A stretch of 64,000 bases of DNA from Sphingomonas sp. SORGH_AS_0879 (GCF_030819175.1 NZ_JAUTBJ010000002.1:320001-384000); one strand, 5' to 3'; numbered from the stretch's first letter, positions 8,431 to 17,325 are shown. Notes: generated by a model from the sequence alone, not told the origin. Numbers and translations: made by a program.

Positions 8431-9649
8431 CCTTTTCGGCGAGATCGACCCGCCGCAGCGCCTGTTGATGGGGCCGGGCCCGGTCAATGCCCATCCGCGC
8501 GTGCTGCGCGCGATGAGCGCCGATCTGCTCGGCCAGTTCGACCCGGAAATGACCGGATACATGAACCAGGTGATGGCGCTGTATCGCCCGGTGTTCGGCA
8601 CCGACAATCACTGGACCTTCCTGATCGACGGCACCGCGCGCGCCGCCATCGAGGCGTCCTTGGTGTCGCTGCTCGCGCCCGGCGACCGGCTGCTGGTCAT
8701 TGATTTCGGCCGGTTCGGGTTGCTGTTGCAGGAAATCGGCGAGCGGATCGGCGCGCGGGTCGAGCGATTGTCGGTGCCTTGGGGCGAGACGGTGCCGCTC
8801 GACGCCATCGCCGAAGCCATTGCGCGCACCGAGCCGATGGTCGTCGCCTGCGTCCATGGCGATACCTCGACCACCATGGCGCAGCCGCTGGACGGCGTGG
8901 GGGCGCTGGTCCGTGCGGCGGGGGCGTATCTCTATGTCGATGCGACCGCGACCATCGGGGGCATGGCAATCGCCACCGACCGCTGGGGCGCGGACATCGT
9001 GACCGGCGGCTTGCAGAAATGCCTGGGCGGTCCGTCGGGATCGGCGCCGATCACCGTCTCCCCCCGCGCCGCCGAGCATATCCTCAGCCGTCGCCATGTC
9101 GAAAAGGGCATTCGCCGCGACGACCTGGCCGATGCGGGGGGCGTGCGGATCGGCTCCAACTATTTCGATCTCGCCATGGTCATGGACTATTGGTCGGAGA
9201 AGCGGCTGAACCACCATACCGAGGCGACGACCATGCTCTACGGCGCGCGCGAATGCGCCCGGATCGCACTGGGCGAGGGGCTGGAGACGCGGTTCGCGCG
9301 CCATGCGGCGGCGGGGCGCGCGGTGGTGGCGGGCGCGCGGGCGCTGGGGCTGGAGGTGTTCGGCGACGACCGTTTCCGCATGACCAACGTCACCGGCATC
9401 CTGATCCCGGAAGGCGTGGATGGCGAGCGGGTGCGCGCCCGGATGCGTCAGGATTTCGAGATCGAGATCGGCACTGCCTTCGGCCCGCTCCAGGGCAAGA
9501 TGTGGCGGATCGGCGCGATGGGGTACAACGCCATGAAGCATAAGGTGCTGCTGACCCTCGCCGCGCTGGAGGCGGTGTTGCGCGCCGAGGGGCTGGCGCT
9601 GCCCGCCGGGGCCGGGGTCGATGCCGCGCTCGAAAGCTATGCCGCATGA
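8420..9649 (+). CDS. pucG: Ureidoglycine-glyoxylate aminotransferase (PucG/HpxJ)
   Basis: Class V PLP aminotransferase, 409 residues. PucG/HpxJ transfers the amino group of unstable (S)-ureidoglycine to glyoxylate, giving oxalurate and glycine. PLP contacts are visible: Lys200 for the Schiff base (VTGGLQKCLGGPSG) and Asp174 (YVDATATIGG). The N-terminal MGPGPVN motif is typical of this alanine-glyoxylate-aminotransferase group. I chose the GTG at 8420, which overlaps the preceding stop and has GGGAGAAG upstream; the next in-frame ATG at 8468 would cut into MGPGPVN. Making oxalurate explains why hpxWXYZ share the operon. Confidence 0.88.
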   Translation: MTPDLFGEIDPPQRLLMGPGPVNAHPRVLRAMSADLLGQFDPEMTGYMNQVMALYRPVFGTDNHWTFLIDGTARAAIEASLVSLLAPGDRLLVIDFGRFGLLLQEIGERIGARVERLSVPWGETVPLDAIAEAIARTEPMVVACVHGDTSTTMAQPLDGVGALVRAAGAYLYVDATATIGGMAIATDRWGADIVTGGLQKCLGGPSGSAPITVSPRAAEHILSRRHVEKGIRRDDLADAGGVRIGSNYFDLAMVMDYWSEKRLNHHTEATTMLYGARECARIALGEGLETRFARHAAAGRAVVAGARALGLEVFGDDRFRMTNVTGILIPEGVDGERVRARMRQDFEIEIGTAFGPLQGKMWRIGAMGYNAMKHKVLLTLAALEAVLRAEGLALPAGAGVDAALESYAA

Positions 9650-10548
9650 GCGCCGCGCGTGACCTGGTGGGCTATGGCCCGACGCCCCCCGATCCCCGCT
9701 GGCCGGGCGGGGCGCGCGTGGCGGTGCAGTTCGTCGTCAATGTCGAGGAGGGGGCGGAGAACAGCGTCCTGAACGGCGATGCCGGGTCCGAGGCGTTCCT
9801 GTCGGAGATGGTCGGCGCGGCCAGCCATCCGGCGCGCGCCATGGCGATGGAAAGCCTGTACGAATATGGCGCGCGCGCCGGTTTCTGGCGGCTGCATCGC
9901 CTGTTCGCCGAGAGGCAGGTGCCCGTCACGGCCTTTGCGGTCGCCGCCGCCATGGCCGCCAATCCGGCGACGGTCGATGCGATGCTGTCCGCCGATTGGG
10001 AGATTGCCAGCCACGGCCTGCGCTGGATCGACTATCAATATGTCCCGCCCGAGGTGGAGCGCGCGCATATCGCGGAGGCGATCGCGCTGCACACCCGGCT
10101 GACCGGCACGCGGCCGCTCGGCTGGTATCAGGGGCGGACCTCGCCCGCGACCGCCGCGCTGGTCGCCGCCGAGGGCGGGTTCGTCTATGATGCGGACAGC
10201 TATGCCGATGACCTGCCCTATTGGGATCGTCGCCATGCCGGGGCCAATGGCGGGCGGGCGCAGTTGATCGTGCCCTATACGCTCGACGCCAATGACATGA
10301 AGTTTGTCGCCTATAACGGCTTTGCCGATGGCGAGCCCTTTTTCCGCTACCTGCGCGATACCTTCGAGCAGTTGCGCGCCGAGGGCGGGCGGATGATGTC
10401 GGTGGGGCTGCACGGGCGTATCGCCGGTCGTCCGGCCCGAGCGGCGGCGCTCGCCCGCTTCGTCGACCATGTGGTCACCAGCGGCGACGCCTGGATCGCG
10501 CGCCGCATCGACATCGCCCGACACTGGCAACAGGTACACCCCGCATGA
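9646..10548 (+). CDS. puuE: Cofactor-independent allantoinase PuuE (HpxB)
   Basis: PuuE is the polysaccharide-deacetylase-fold allantoinase, unrelated to the dinuclear-metal AllB enzymes. It opens the ring of allantoin to allantoate. The 300-residue length matches the family. Typical stretches are the start RDLVGYGPTPPDPRWP, VQFVVNVEEGAE, EIASHGLRWIDY and LGWYQGRTSP. The start ATG overlaps the pucG stop and the stop overlaps hpxZ. No AllB-type metal motif occurs in the operon, so this is the only allantoinase visible. Confidence 0.9.
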   Translation: MSAARDLVGYGPTPPDPRWPGGARVAVQFVVNVEEGAENSVLNGDAGSEAFLSEMVGAASHPARAMAMESLYEYGARAGFWRLHRLFAERQVPVTAFAVAAAMAANPATVDAMLSADWEIASHGLRWIDYQYVPPEVERAHIAEAIALHTRLTGTRPLGWYQGRTSPATAALVAAEGGFVYDADSYADDLPYWDRRHAGANGGRAQLIVPYTLDANDMKFVAYNGFADGEPFFRYLRDTFEQLRAEGGRMMSVGLHGRIAGRPARAAALARFVDHVVTSGDAWIARRIDIARHWQQVHPA

Positions 10549-10925
10549 CAATCGACGACCCGCAAGTCGTGGCCGAGGTGACGGCCGCCTTCCTGGCCTA
10601 TGAAGCCGCGCTGATGGCCGATGACGTGTCCGCCATGGACCGGCTGTTCCACGATCACCCCAGCACCATCCGCTATGGCGTGGGCGAGGTGCTGTACGGC
10701 GCGGAGGCCATTCGCGCCTTTCGCAGGGGGCGCGGCGGATCGCCGCAGCGTCGGCTGGGCCAGGTCGCGATCCATAGCTTCGGCCGCGATCATGCCACCG
10801 CCCATGCCGAGTTCTTCCGCGAAGGCGACACAAGGCGCGGGCGACAGAGCCAGACATGGGTACGCTTCGCCGATGGGTGGAAGGTGGTGGCCGCGCATGT
10901 CTCCATCGAGGGGAGCGGATCATGA
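10545..10925 (+). CDS. hpxZ: HpxZ-like NTF2-fold protein (DUF3225)
   Basis: A 126-residue protein of the SnoaL/NTF2-like HpxZ (AtzH-like) family. HpxZ has been linked to oxalurate metabolism through co-occurrence with HpxW/X/Y and its structure, but its precise reaction is not settled. Matching features are EVTAAFLAYEAALMADD near the N-terminus, STIRYGVGEVLYGAEAI, and the C-terminal SQTWVRFADGWKVVAAHVS. Here it sits apart from hpxXYW, between puuE and uraD, with 4-base overlaps on both sides. Confidence 0.82.
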   Translation: MTIDDPQVVAEVTAAFLAYEAALMADDVSAMDRLFHDHPSTIRYGVGEVLYGAEAIRAFRRGRGGSPQRRLGQVAIHSFGRDHATAHAEFFREGDTRRGRQSQTWVRFADGWKVVAAHVSIEGSGS

Positions 10926-11407
10926 GCGATTTCAACAGCCTGTCGGACGCGGCCTTCGTCGCCCGCTATGGCAGCGTGGTCGAGCATTCGCCCTGGGTGG
11001 TGGAACGCGCGGCCGTACGGCGACCCTTCGCCGATGTGGGGGAAGCCATCATGGCGGTGCTGGACGCGGCCACGCCTGAAGAACGCCTGTCGGTGATCCG
11101 CGCCCATCCCGAACTCGCCGGACGTGCCGCCATCGCGGGCACGCTGACCGCCGAATCGCAGAGCGAACAGGCGTCCGCCGGACTGGACCGCATGACCCCC
11201 GAGGAATTCGAACACTTCCATGCGCTCAACGCCGCCTATCGCGAGCGGTTCGGCTTTCCCTTCGTCATCTGCGTCCGGCGGACCGACCGGGCGGGCATCC
11301 TGCGCGCCATGGCCGAGCGGCTGGAGCATGATCGAGAGACGGAGATCGCCACCGCCCTGGCCGAGATCGGCCATATCGTCCGCCTGCGACTGGAGACCCT
11401 GTCATGA
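10922..11407 (+). CDS. uraD: OHCU decarboxylase
   Basis: Decarboxylates 2-oxo-4-hydroxy-4-carboxy-5-ureidoimidazoline (OHCU) to S-(+)-allantoin, the step after hydroxyisourate hydrolysis. The 161-residue protein shows the catalytic HPELAGR (His62) and the family signature EFEHFHALNAAYRERFGFPF followed by ICVR. The ATG at 10922 overlaps the hpxZ stop. The frame is open further upstream inside hpxZ, but that extension has no family similarity. Confidence 0.92.
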   Translation: MSDFNSLSDAAFVARYGSVVEHSPWVVERAAVRRPFADVGEAIMAVLDAATPEERLSVIRAHPELAGRAAIAGTLTAESQSEQASAGLDRMTPEEFEHFHALNAAYRERFGFPFVICVRRTDRAGILRAMAERLEHDRETEIATALAEIGHIVRLRLETLS

Positions 11408-12831
11408 CCCATCCCATCGGCCTGGCCGCTTTGGCGCAGCAGGTCGCGACCGATCTCGAACGCCTGGCGCATGGTGGCCCCGCCTGGACCCGGCCGCAGA
11501 GCGATGCGGAGGGGCATGTCCATGACGTCATCATCGTCGGCGGTGGGCAGAGCGGGCTGGGCGCGGCCTTCGGCCTGATGCGCGAGCGGGTGTCCGACAT
11601 CCTGGTGCTGGACGAGAATCCGGCGGGCTATGAGGGTCCGTGGGACACCTATGCGCGGATGATGACGCTGCGCACACCCAAGCATCTGACCGCCATCGAC
11701 TTAGGCATCCCCTCGCTGACCTTCCGCGCCTTTTGGGAGGCGCAGCATGGGGCGCAAGGGTGGGAGGCGCTGGACAAGATTCCCCGGCGCGACTGGATGG
11801 CCTATCTGCGCTGGTATCGCGCGGTGCTGAACCTGCCGGTGCGCAACGAGGCGCGGGTGACGCTGATCGAACCGCTTGGCGGGCGGTTCCGGGTCCATCT
11901 GGCGGACGATGCGCCGCTGCTGGCGCGCAAGGTGGTGCTGGCGACCGGCATCCAGGGCGGGGGCCATTGGCATGTCCCCCCGATGGTGCGCGACCGCCTG
12001 GCCCCGACGCTTTATGCCCATACCTCCGCCGCGATCGACTATGCCGCACTGGCGGGGAAGCGGATCGCGCTGCTGGGCGCAGGCGCCTCGGCCTTCGACA
12101 ATGCCCATGCCGCGCTGTCCGCCGGTGTGGCGGAGGCGCATGTCTTCGTCCGCCGCCCCGCCTTGCCGCGCGTCAACCCGATCCGGCATATGGAGCGCAG
12201 CGGCATCGTAGGCCGCTTCGCCGCGTTGGACGATGACGCCAAATATCGGATGATGGTCTCCTTTTTCGACCGCAGCCAGCCGCCGACCAACGACACCTTC
12301 GACCGTGCCTCGGCGCTGCCTGGCTTTCACCTGCATCTCGGCACACCCTGGCTCGACGTGGCGGAGAGTGGCGAGGGGGTGGCGGTGACGACCCCGCGCG
12401 GGACCGAGACGTTCGACTTCCTCGTCCTGTCGACCGGCCTCGTCACCGATCCGGCCTTGCGGCCCGAGCTGGCGCTGGTCGCGGACGGCATTGCGCGCTG
12501 GTCCGACCGCTATCGACCTGCGGATCCGGCGAGCGCCCATCCGCTGATCGACGCGCACCCCTATCTGGGCCCGAATTTCCAGTTCCTGCCGCGCGAGCCT
12601 ACCCACGCGGCGGCGCTGCATGGGCTGTTCGCGTTCAACTATTCGGGGCTTGTCAGCCTGGGCCTGTCCGCCTCGGCACTGTCGGGGCTTCGCCATGCGC
12701 TGCCCCGGCTGGTGGCGGGAGTGGCCGATCAGTTGTTCGTCGATGATCGCGACGCGATGATGGCGGCCTATCTGGACTATGACGAGCCCGAATTCCTCGG
12801 CTCCTGGCCACGCATGGCGGCGTCGGCATGA
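11404..12831 (+). CDS. FAD/NAD(P)-binding monooxygenase, candidate urate hydroxylase (HpyO-like)
   Basis: Flavoprotein of 475 residues with two Rossmann motifs: FAD-binding GGGQSG at 46-51 and an NAD(P)-binding GAGASAFD near 225-232. The layout resembles flavin-containing monooxygenases rather than the p-hydroxybenzoate-hydroxylase fold of HpxO. It lies directly between OHCU decarboxylase and hydroxyisourate hydrolase, and the operon has no cofactor-free uricase, PuuD or HpxO. The missing urate -> 5-hydroxyisourate step therefore most likely falls to this enzyme, as proposed for HpyO of Xanthomonas, a urate hydroxylase unrelated to HpxO. The identity with HpyO is from memory of the family and from context; another purine-related oxidation remains possible. 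Confidence 0.7.
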   Translation: MTHPIGLAALAQQVATDLERLAHGGPAWTRPQSDAEGHVHDVIIVGGGQSGLGAAFGLMRERVSDILVLDENPAGYEGPWDTYARMMTLRTPKHLTAIDLGIPSLTFRAFWEAQHGAQGWEALDKIPRRDWMAYLRWYRAVLNLPVRNEARVTLIEPLGGRFRVHLADDAPLLARKVVLATGIQGGGHWHVPPMVRDRLAPTLYAHTSAAIDYAALAGKRIALLGAGASAFDNAHAALSAGVAEAHVFVRRPALPRVNPIRHMERSGIVGRFAALDDDAKYRMMVSFFDRSQPPTNDTFDRASALPGFHLHLGTPWLDVAESGEGVAVTTPRGTETFDFLVLSTGLVTDPALRPELALVADGIARWSDRYRPADPASAHPLIDAHPYLGPNFQFLPREPTHAAALHGLFAFNYSGLVSLGLSASALSGLRHALPRLVAGVADQLFVDDRDAMMAAYLDYDEPEFLGSWPRMAASA

Positions 12832-13169
12832 GCGCGACCTTGTCCACCCATGTCCTCGACACGGTGCGCGGCGGCCCGGCGACGGGGGTCGTCGTCACCC
12901 TGCTCGACGGGGAGGGCGCGCGACTGTTCGAGGGGCGGACCAATGCGGATGGGCGCTGCCCGGAACTGGCGACGCTGCGTCTGTCGCCGGGGCGTTATGT
13001 GTTGCGCTTCGCGGTGGCGGATTATTTCCGTGGCATCGGAGTCGCGCTGGCCGATCCGCCCTTCCTGGACCAGGTGACGATCGACTTCGGGATCGCCGGG
13101 GCGGGGGGGCATTATCATGTGCCGCTGCTCGTCTCGCCCTATAGCTATTCCACCTATCGGGGCAGTTGA
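12828..13169 (+). CDS. uraH: 5-hydroxyisourate hydrolase (transthyretin-like)
   Basis: Hydrolyses 5-hydroxyisourate to OHCU. The 113-residue protein carries the transthyretin-like signatures: LSTHVLDTVRGGPA at the N-terminus (His8 catalytic), TNADGR near 38-43, and the closing tetrapeptide YRGS that marks true hydrolases rather than transthyretins. No signal peptide, so cytosolic. It overlaps the flavoprotein stop by 4 bases; the gap to the next gene is 28 bp. Confidence 0.94.
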   Translation: MSATLSTHVLDTVRGGPATGVVVTLLDGEGARLFEGRTNADGRCPELATLRLSPGRYVLRFAVADYFRGIGVALADPPFLDQVTIDFGIAGAGGHYHVPLLVSPYSYSTYRGS

Positions 13170-13197
13170 CCTTCATGTTTCGTACCGGAGTGACGCG

Positions 13198-14214
13198 ATG
13201 ATCCGCCGACTGCTCGCGACCATCGAACCCTATGTGTTGATGCTGTTGGCGACGGTGCTGATCGCGACGCTGCTGCCGCCGCGCGGGGTGGGCGTTCCCT
13301 TCTTCGACATCGTCGCCGATACCGCGATCGTCGCCTTGTTCTTCGTGCACGGCGCCAAACTGTCGCGCAGCGCGCTGCTGGCGGGCGCGCGACACTGGCG
13401 ACTGCATGCGGCGATTCTGGCGACCAGCTTCGTGATCTTCCCGCTGCTCGGCCTCGTTATCGGCGGGCTGGCCGCGCCGAACCTGGCGACCGGCCTGTTG
13501 TTCCTGACCCTGTTGCCCTCGACGGTGCAGTCCTCGATCGCCTTCACCGCCATCGCGCGCGGCAATGTCGCGGCGGCGGTGTGCAGCGCGTCGCTGTCCA
13601 ACCTGCTGGGCATCGCGGTCACGCCCGCGCTCGCCGCTTTGCTGCTGCCCGGCACGGGCGGGGTCGCGCTGTCGTTCGAGTCGGTGCGCACCATCGTCCT
13701 GCAATTGCTGGTGCCGTTCGCGGCGGGGCATATGCTGCGCCCGTGGATCGGCGGGTGGATCGCGGCGCGCAAGCGGCTGGTCACCACGCTGGATCGCGGG
13801 TCGATCCTGCTGGTCGTCTATACCGCGTTCGGCGCGGCGGTGAGCGAGGGACTGTGGTCGCGGGTCGGGGCGGCGGAGCTGGCCGAGCTGGTCGGGTGGT
13901 GCGCGCTGCTGCTGGCGCTGGTACTGGTGCTGACCGGGGTGATGGCGCGCGCGATGAAGCTGGCCCCGGCGGACGCGGTCGTGATGCGCTTCTGCGGCTC
14001 GAAGAAGAGCCTGGCGACCGGTGTGCCGATGGCGGGGGTGTTGTTCCCGCCCGCGCAGGTCGGCATCGTCCTGCTGCCGGTCATGGTCTTCCACCAGTTG
14101 CAGCTGATCGCCTGCGCCTTCCTGGCGCGGCGGCTGGCCGACGCGGCGGAGGCTGAGCCCGTCATTCGTCCAGCCGCGCAAACTCCTCCTTCAGAATGTC
14201 GACAAAGCTGCTGA
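13198..14214 (+). CDS. BASS-family (bile acid:sodium symporter-like) transporter
   Basis: Membrane protein of 338 residues with about nine or ten hydrophobic segments and the SBF-like pattern (FFVHGAKLSRSALL, TLLPSTVQSSIAFTAIARGN, FCGSKKSLATGVPM). BASS-type carriers move organic acids with sodium. As last gene of the purine operon it may take up or expel a purine-derived acid such as urate, allantoate, oxalurate or oxalate; this is inference. The ATG at 13198 was chosen by hydrophobicity. The 3' end overlaps the convergent LysR gene by 53 bp. Confidence 0.85.
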   Translation: MIRRLLATIEPYVLMLLATVLIATLLPPRGVGVPFFDIVADTAIVALFFVHGAKLSRSALLAGARHWRLHAAILATSFVIFPLLGLVIGGLAAPNLATGLLFLTLLPSTVQSSIAFTAIARGNVAAAVCSASLSNLLGIAVTPALAALLLPGTGGVALSFESVRTIVLQLLVPFAAGHMLRPWIGGWIAARKRLVTTLDRGSILLVVYTAFGAAVSEGLWSRVGAAELAELVGWCALLLALVLVLTGVMARAMKLAPADAVVMRFCGSKKSLATGVPMAGVLFPPAQVGIVLLPVMVFHQLQLIACAFLARRLADAAEAEPVIRPAAQTPPSECRQSC

Positions 14215-15067
14215 GATAGATGGGCAGCACCCGCCCGCGTTGCAGCAGCATCGAGACGCTGGCCGGACGGACGATCCCCTCGGCGAGCGGCACCCAGCAC
14301 AGATCGCCCGCCGTCAGCTCGCGCTCCAGCCCGATGCGCGACAGGAAGGCGATGCCGACGCGCGCGCGGACCAGATTCTTCAGCGTGTCGATCCGCTCGA
14401 CCGTGGCGACGCGCTTCAGCGGCACGTCGCTGGCGTCGAACAGATCGTGGAGGACGCTCTGCTTCAGCCAGTCGTCGTTCGGCGTCACCACCGGATGCGG
14501 GATACAGTCGGCCAGCATCACCCGGTCCAGCGCGGCCAGGGGATGGCCCGGCGGCACGATGACGCCGATCGGTGTCTGGACATGCGCCACCGTCGCGGTG
14601 CGCGGGGTTCCGGTCAGGTCGAAGGCGCAGATGACGTCCGCTTCCTTGGCCAGCAATTCCGCCTTCACCCGATGATTGTCCCCCGCCAGCAGCGAAAATT
14701 CGATCAGGGGAAAGCGTTCCTGGTGGCGGGCGATGGCGCGGGGAACGAGCTGGTCGGCCAGGCTTTCGGCGGCGGCGATGCGGATCACGCCGCGCTCCCC
14801 ACCGCGCAACCGCAGCATTTCGTGGTGCAGCGCGACGCTCTCGCGCTTCCAGCGCCGGATATAGCTGAGCAGCGCCTCGCCCGCCGCCGTCGGGCGTATG
14901 CCGCGCGGCATACGGACGAACAGCTGCACCTGAAGCTCGTCCTCCAGCTGCAATAGCTGGCGATTGACCGCCGAGGAGGCGATGTTGAGCGATTCCGCCG
15001 CCTTGCGGATCGATCCCTGGCGGATCGCCTGATCGAAATAGATCAATCCCGTCTTGATCAGGACCAT
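14162..15067 (-). CDS. LysR-family transcriptional regulator
   Basis: LysR-type regulator of 301 residues: N-terminal winged helix-turn-helix (AIRQGSIRKAAESLNIASSAVNRQ, about residues 14-37) and a periplasmic-binding-fold effector domain from about 90. It faces the purine operon tail to tail and is the only regulator in the block, so control of the operon by a purine intermediate is plausible. It does not share a divergent promoter with the operon, which is atypical for a LysR regulator of a neighbouring operon. Confidence 0.9.
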   Translation of the reverse strand: MVLIKTGLIYFDQAIRQGSIRKAAESLNIASSAVNRQLLQLEDELQVQLFVRMPRGIRPTAAGEALLSYIRRWKRESVALHHEMLRLRGGERGVIRIAAAESLADQLVPRAIARHQERFPLIEFSLLAGDNHRVKAELLAKEADVICAFDLTGTPRTATVAHVQTPIGVIVPPGHPLAALDRVMLADCIPHPVVTPNDDWLKQSVLHDLFDASDVPLKRVATVERIDTLKNLVRARVGIAFLSRIGLERELTAGDLCWVPLAEGIVRPASVSMLLQRGRVLPIYLSSFVDILKEEFARLDE

Positions 15068-15290
15068 GGTCGCTTTCGCCCCGTCACCGAACTTGTCTTG
15101 CGGCTGTCGGGTCGGTCATCCGCAAAGGGGGGAATATTGGCAAGCATATTGTTGCCCCGATCGTCGCCCGGTCCGGGGGACCAGAAACATCGGTACCGAA
15201 TTCGGCCCGTCCGCCGAAAGCAACGCGACAAGCACGTGTCGGCGGCCGTCTTTCGACAGCCGCCTCACATTTTCCACCAATGTTGGAAAG

Positions 15291-15377
15291 TGGTGCCCAG
15301 AAGAGGACTCGAACCTCCACGACCTTGCGATCGCCAGCACCTGAAGCTGGTGCGTCTACCAATTCCGCCATCTGGGC
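15291..15377 (-). tRNA. tRNA-Leu (anticodon CAG)
   Basis: Read on the minus strand, the acceptor arm GCCCAGA pairs with TCTGGGC, followed by discriminator A and an encoded CCA (15291-15293). The D-arm GCGGAATTGGTAGACGC is typical of leucine tRNAs. The anticodon loop TTCAGGT gives anticodon CAG, reading CUG. A long variable arm (GCGATCGCAAGGTCGT) confirms a class II tRNA, and the T-arm is GGTTCGAGTCC. Length 87 including CCA. Confidence 0.97.
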
Positions 15378-15481
15378 ACGGGGTAGGCCCGCGCCTTTAG
15401 GGGAGGGTTCGAATCCTTGTCAACGGCTTTTTTGCGGGGCAAAGGGGCGGTGCACGAAAAATCTGGCGAATAAGGACGGGC

Positions 15482-16414
15482 ATGACGAACAAGCTGGTGA
15501 CGCTGATCGGCGGCGGGGGCTTTCTGGGCCGCTATGTCGCACGCGAGTTGATGCGTGACGGAACGCGGGTGCGGATCGCGCAGCGCGATCCGCGTCAGGC
15601 CTATTTCCTGCGCACCCAGGGCGGCCTGGGCCAGACCCAGTTCGTCGCGGTCGACATCGCCCGCCCGGACACGGTGGCGCGCGCGGTCGAAGGGGCAGAT
15701 GCGGTCGTCAATCTGGTCGGCGTGATGGGCGGCAATATGCAGCGTATCCATGTCGATGGCGCGCGCGCCGTCGCCGAAGCCGCCCGCGACGCCGGTGTCG
15801 GCGCGCTGGTCCATGTCTCGGCGATCGGCGCGGACGAGAATGGCGCGGCGGCCTATGCCCGCTCCAAGGGGCAGGGTGAGGCGGCGGTGCGCCAGGCTTT
15901 CCCGGATGCGACCATCCTCCGCCCCTCGATCGTGTTCGGGCGCGAGGATCAGTTCGTGAACCGGTTCGCGGGCATGGTGTCGGCCCCGATCGTGCCGATC
16001 CTGCGCGCGGGCGTGAAGTTCCAGCCGGTCTTCGCCGGGGACGTGGGCGAGGCGGTGGCCACCGCGCTGCGCGATCTCGAAGCGCATGGCGGCCGTACCT
16101 ATGAGCTGGGCGGGCCGGACGTGATTGCGATGGGCGAGCTGATCCGCTGGATCGCCAAGACGCTGGGCCGCAAGCCGAATTTCGTCGAACTGCCGGACTT
16201 TGCCGGGGCGCTGCTGGCGCGCCTGCCGGGCTCGCCGATCAGCCGGGACCAGTGGCTGATGCTGCAACAGGACAATGTCGTCGCCGCCGGTGCGCCGGGT
16301 CTGGCCGAACTGGGCGTCACGCCCGCACCGCTGGCGGCGGTCGCACCCGACTATCTGGTGCGATTCCGCAAGGCGGGGCGTTTCGGACGACGGACGGAGA
16401 CCCTGGCGGCCTGA
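15482..16414 (+). CDS. Complex I NDUFA9-type NAD(P)-binding protein
   Basis: Atypical short-chain dehydrogenase/epimerase-fold protein of 310 residues, the NDUFA9 family found in alphaproteobacteria, where homologues associate with respiratory complex I. The N-terminal Rossmann motif is GGGGFLGRYVAREL (about residues 10-23), with VNLVGVMGG near 75 and RPSIVFGREDQFVNRF near 144. The tyrosine of the classical SDR YxxxK motif is present as AAYARSKGQGE. It stands alone between the tRNA and uppP. Whether it is structural or enzymatic cannot be told. Confidence 0.85.
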   Translation: MTNKLVTLIGGGGFLGRYVARELMRDGTRVRIAQRDPRQAYFLRTQGGLGQTQFVAVDIARPDTVARAVEGADAVVNLVGVMGGNMQRIHVDGARAVAEAARDAGVGALVHVSAIGADENGAAAYARSKGQGEAAVRQAFPDATILRPSIVFGREDQFVNRFAGMVSAPIVPILRAGVKFQPVFAGDVGEAVATALRDLEAHGGRTYELGGPDVIAMGELIRWIAKTLGRKPNFVELPDFAGALLARLPGSPISRDQWLMLQQDNVVAAGAPGLAELGVTPAPLAAVAPDYLVRFRKAGRFGRRTETLAA

Positions 16415-16497
16415 ACCGTCCCGGTCTCGCCGTCTTTGCCGTTTCGCTCATCGCCCCGTCGCCCTATGGCGGCGGGGCTTATTTTTTGGGGACTCGC

Positions 16498-17307
16498 GTG
16501 AACGATCTGATAGCCGCCATCATCCTCGGCATTGTCGAGGGGGTCACCGAATTCCTGCCGGTATCGTCCACCGGCCACCTGATCCTGGCGGGCGCGCTGC
16601 TCGGCTATGACGATGATCGGTGGCAGATGTTCAATATCGTCATCCAGCTGGGCGCGATCCTGGCGGTCGTTGTCCTCTACTGGCGGACCTTCTGGACGGT
16701 GCTGGTCGGGCTGGCCAGGCGCGATCCCGGCTCGATTCGCTTCGTGCGCAACCTGCTGATCGCCTTCATCCCCGCCGCCGTCATCGGGGTACTGGCAAAG
16801 AAGCATATCGAGGCGCTGCTGCTCCAGCCCAAGGTCGTGGCGATCGCGCTGATCGTCGGCGGCGTCGCGATCCTGGTGATCGAGCGGCTGGTGAAGCCCG
16901 GCAATACGCGCGGCATCGCGGCGGTGCCTGCCAAGACGGCGCTGGGCGTCGGCTTCCTCCAATGTCTGGCGATGATTCCGGGGGTCAGCCGTTCGGGCGC
17001 GACGATTCTGGGCGCGCTGACCCTGGGCGTCGAGCGGCGCACGGCGGCGGAGTTCAGCTTCTTCCTCGCTATCCCCACCATGCTGGGGGCCAGCGTCGTG
17101 GAGACGGCGGGGCATATGGATGCGATGCGCGCCGGGAACAGCGTCGGACCGCTGGAAATCGCGATCGGCTTTATCGTGGCGTTCGTCGTCGCGTTGCTGG
17201 TGGTGCGCTGGTTCGTTGGAATCGTGGGAAAACATGGTTTCGGCCCCTTTGCCTGGTACCGAATCGTCGCGGGCGGCATCGCACTGGCCCTGCTGACCAT
17301 GCATTGA
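16498..17307 (+). CDS. uppP: Undecaprenyl-diphosphatase (UppP/BacA)
   Basis: Integral membrane phosphatase that recycles undecaprenyl pyrophosphate to the monophosphate carrier used for peptidoglycan and other envelope polymers. Catalytic signatures are EGVTEFLPVSSTGHL near the N-terminus and PGVSRSGATI near residue 160. I selected the GTG at 16498, preceded by GGGGA, which gives 269 residues, the normal size (E. coli 273). The open frame upstream overlaps the NDUFA9 gene without membrane character. Confidence 0.93.
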   Translation: MNDLIAAIILGIVEGVTEFLPVSSTGHLILAGALLGYDDDRWQMFNIVIQLGAILAVVVLYWRTFWTVLVGLARRDPGSIRFVRNLLIAFIPAAVIGVLAKKHIEALLLQPKVVAIALIVGGVAILVIERLVKPGNTRGIAAVPAKTALGVGFLQCLAMIPGVSRSGATILGALTLGVERRTAAEFSFFLAIPTMLGASVVETAGHMDAMRAGNSVGPLEIAIGFIVAFVVALLVVRWFVGIVGKHGFGPFAWYRIVAGGIALALLTMH

Positions 17308-17325
17308 TACCGGAACGGACCTTAT

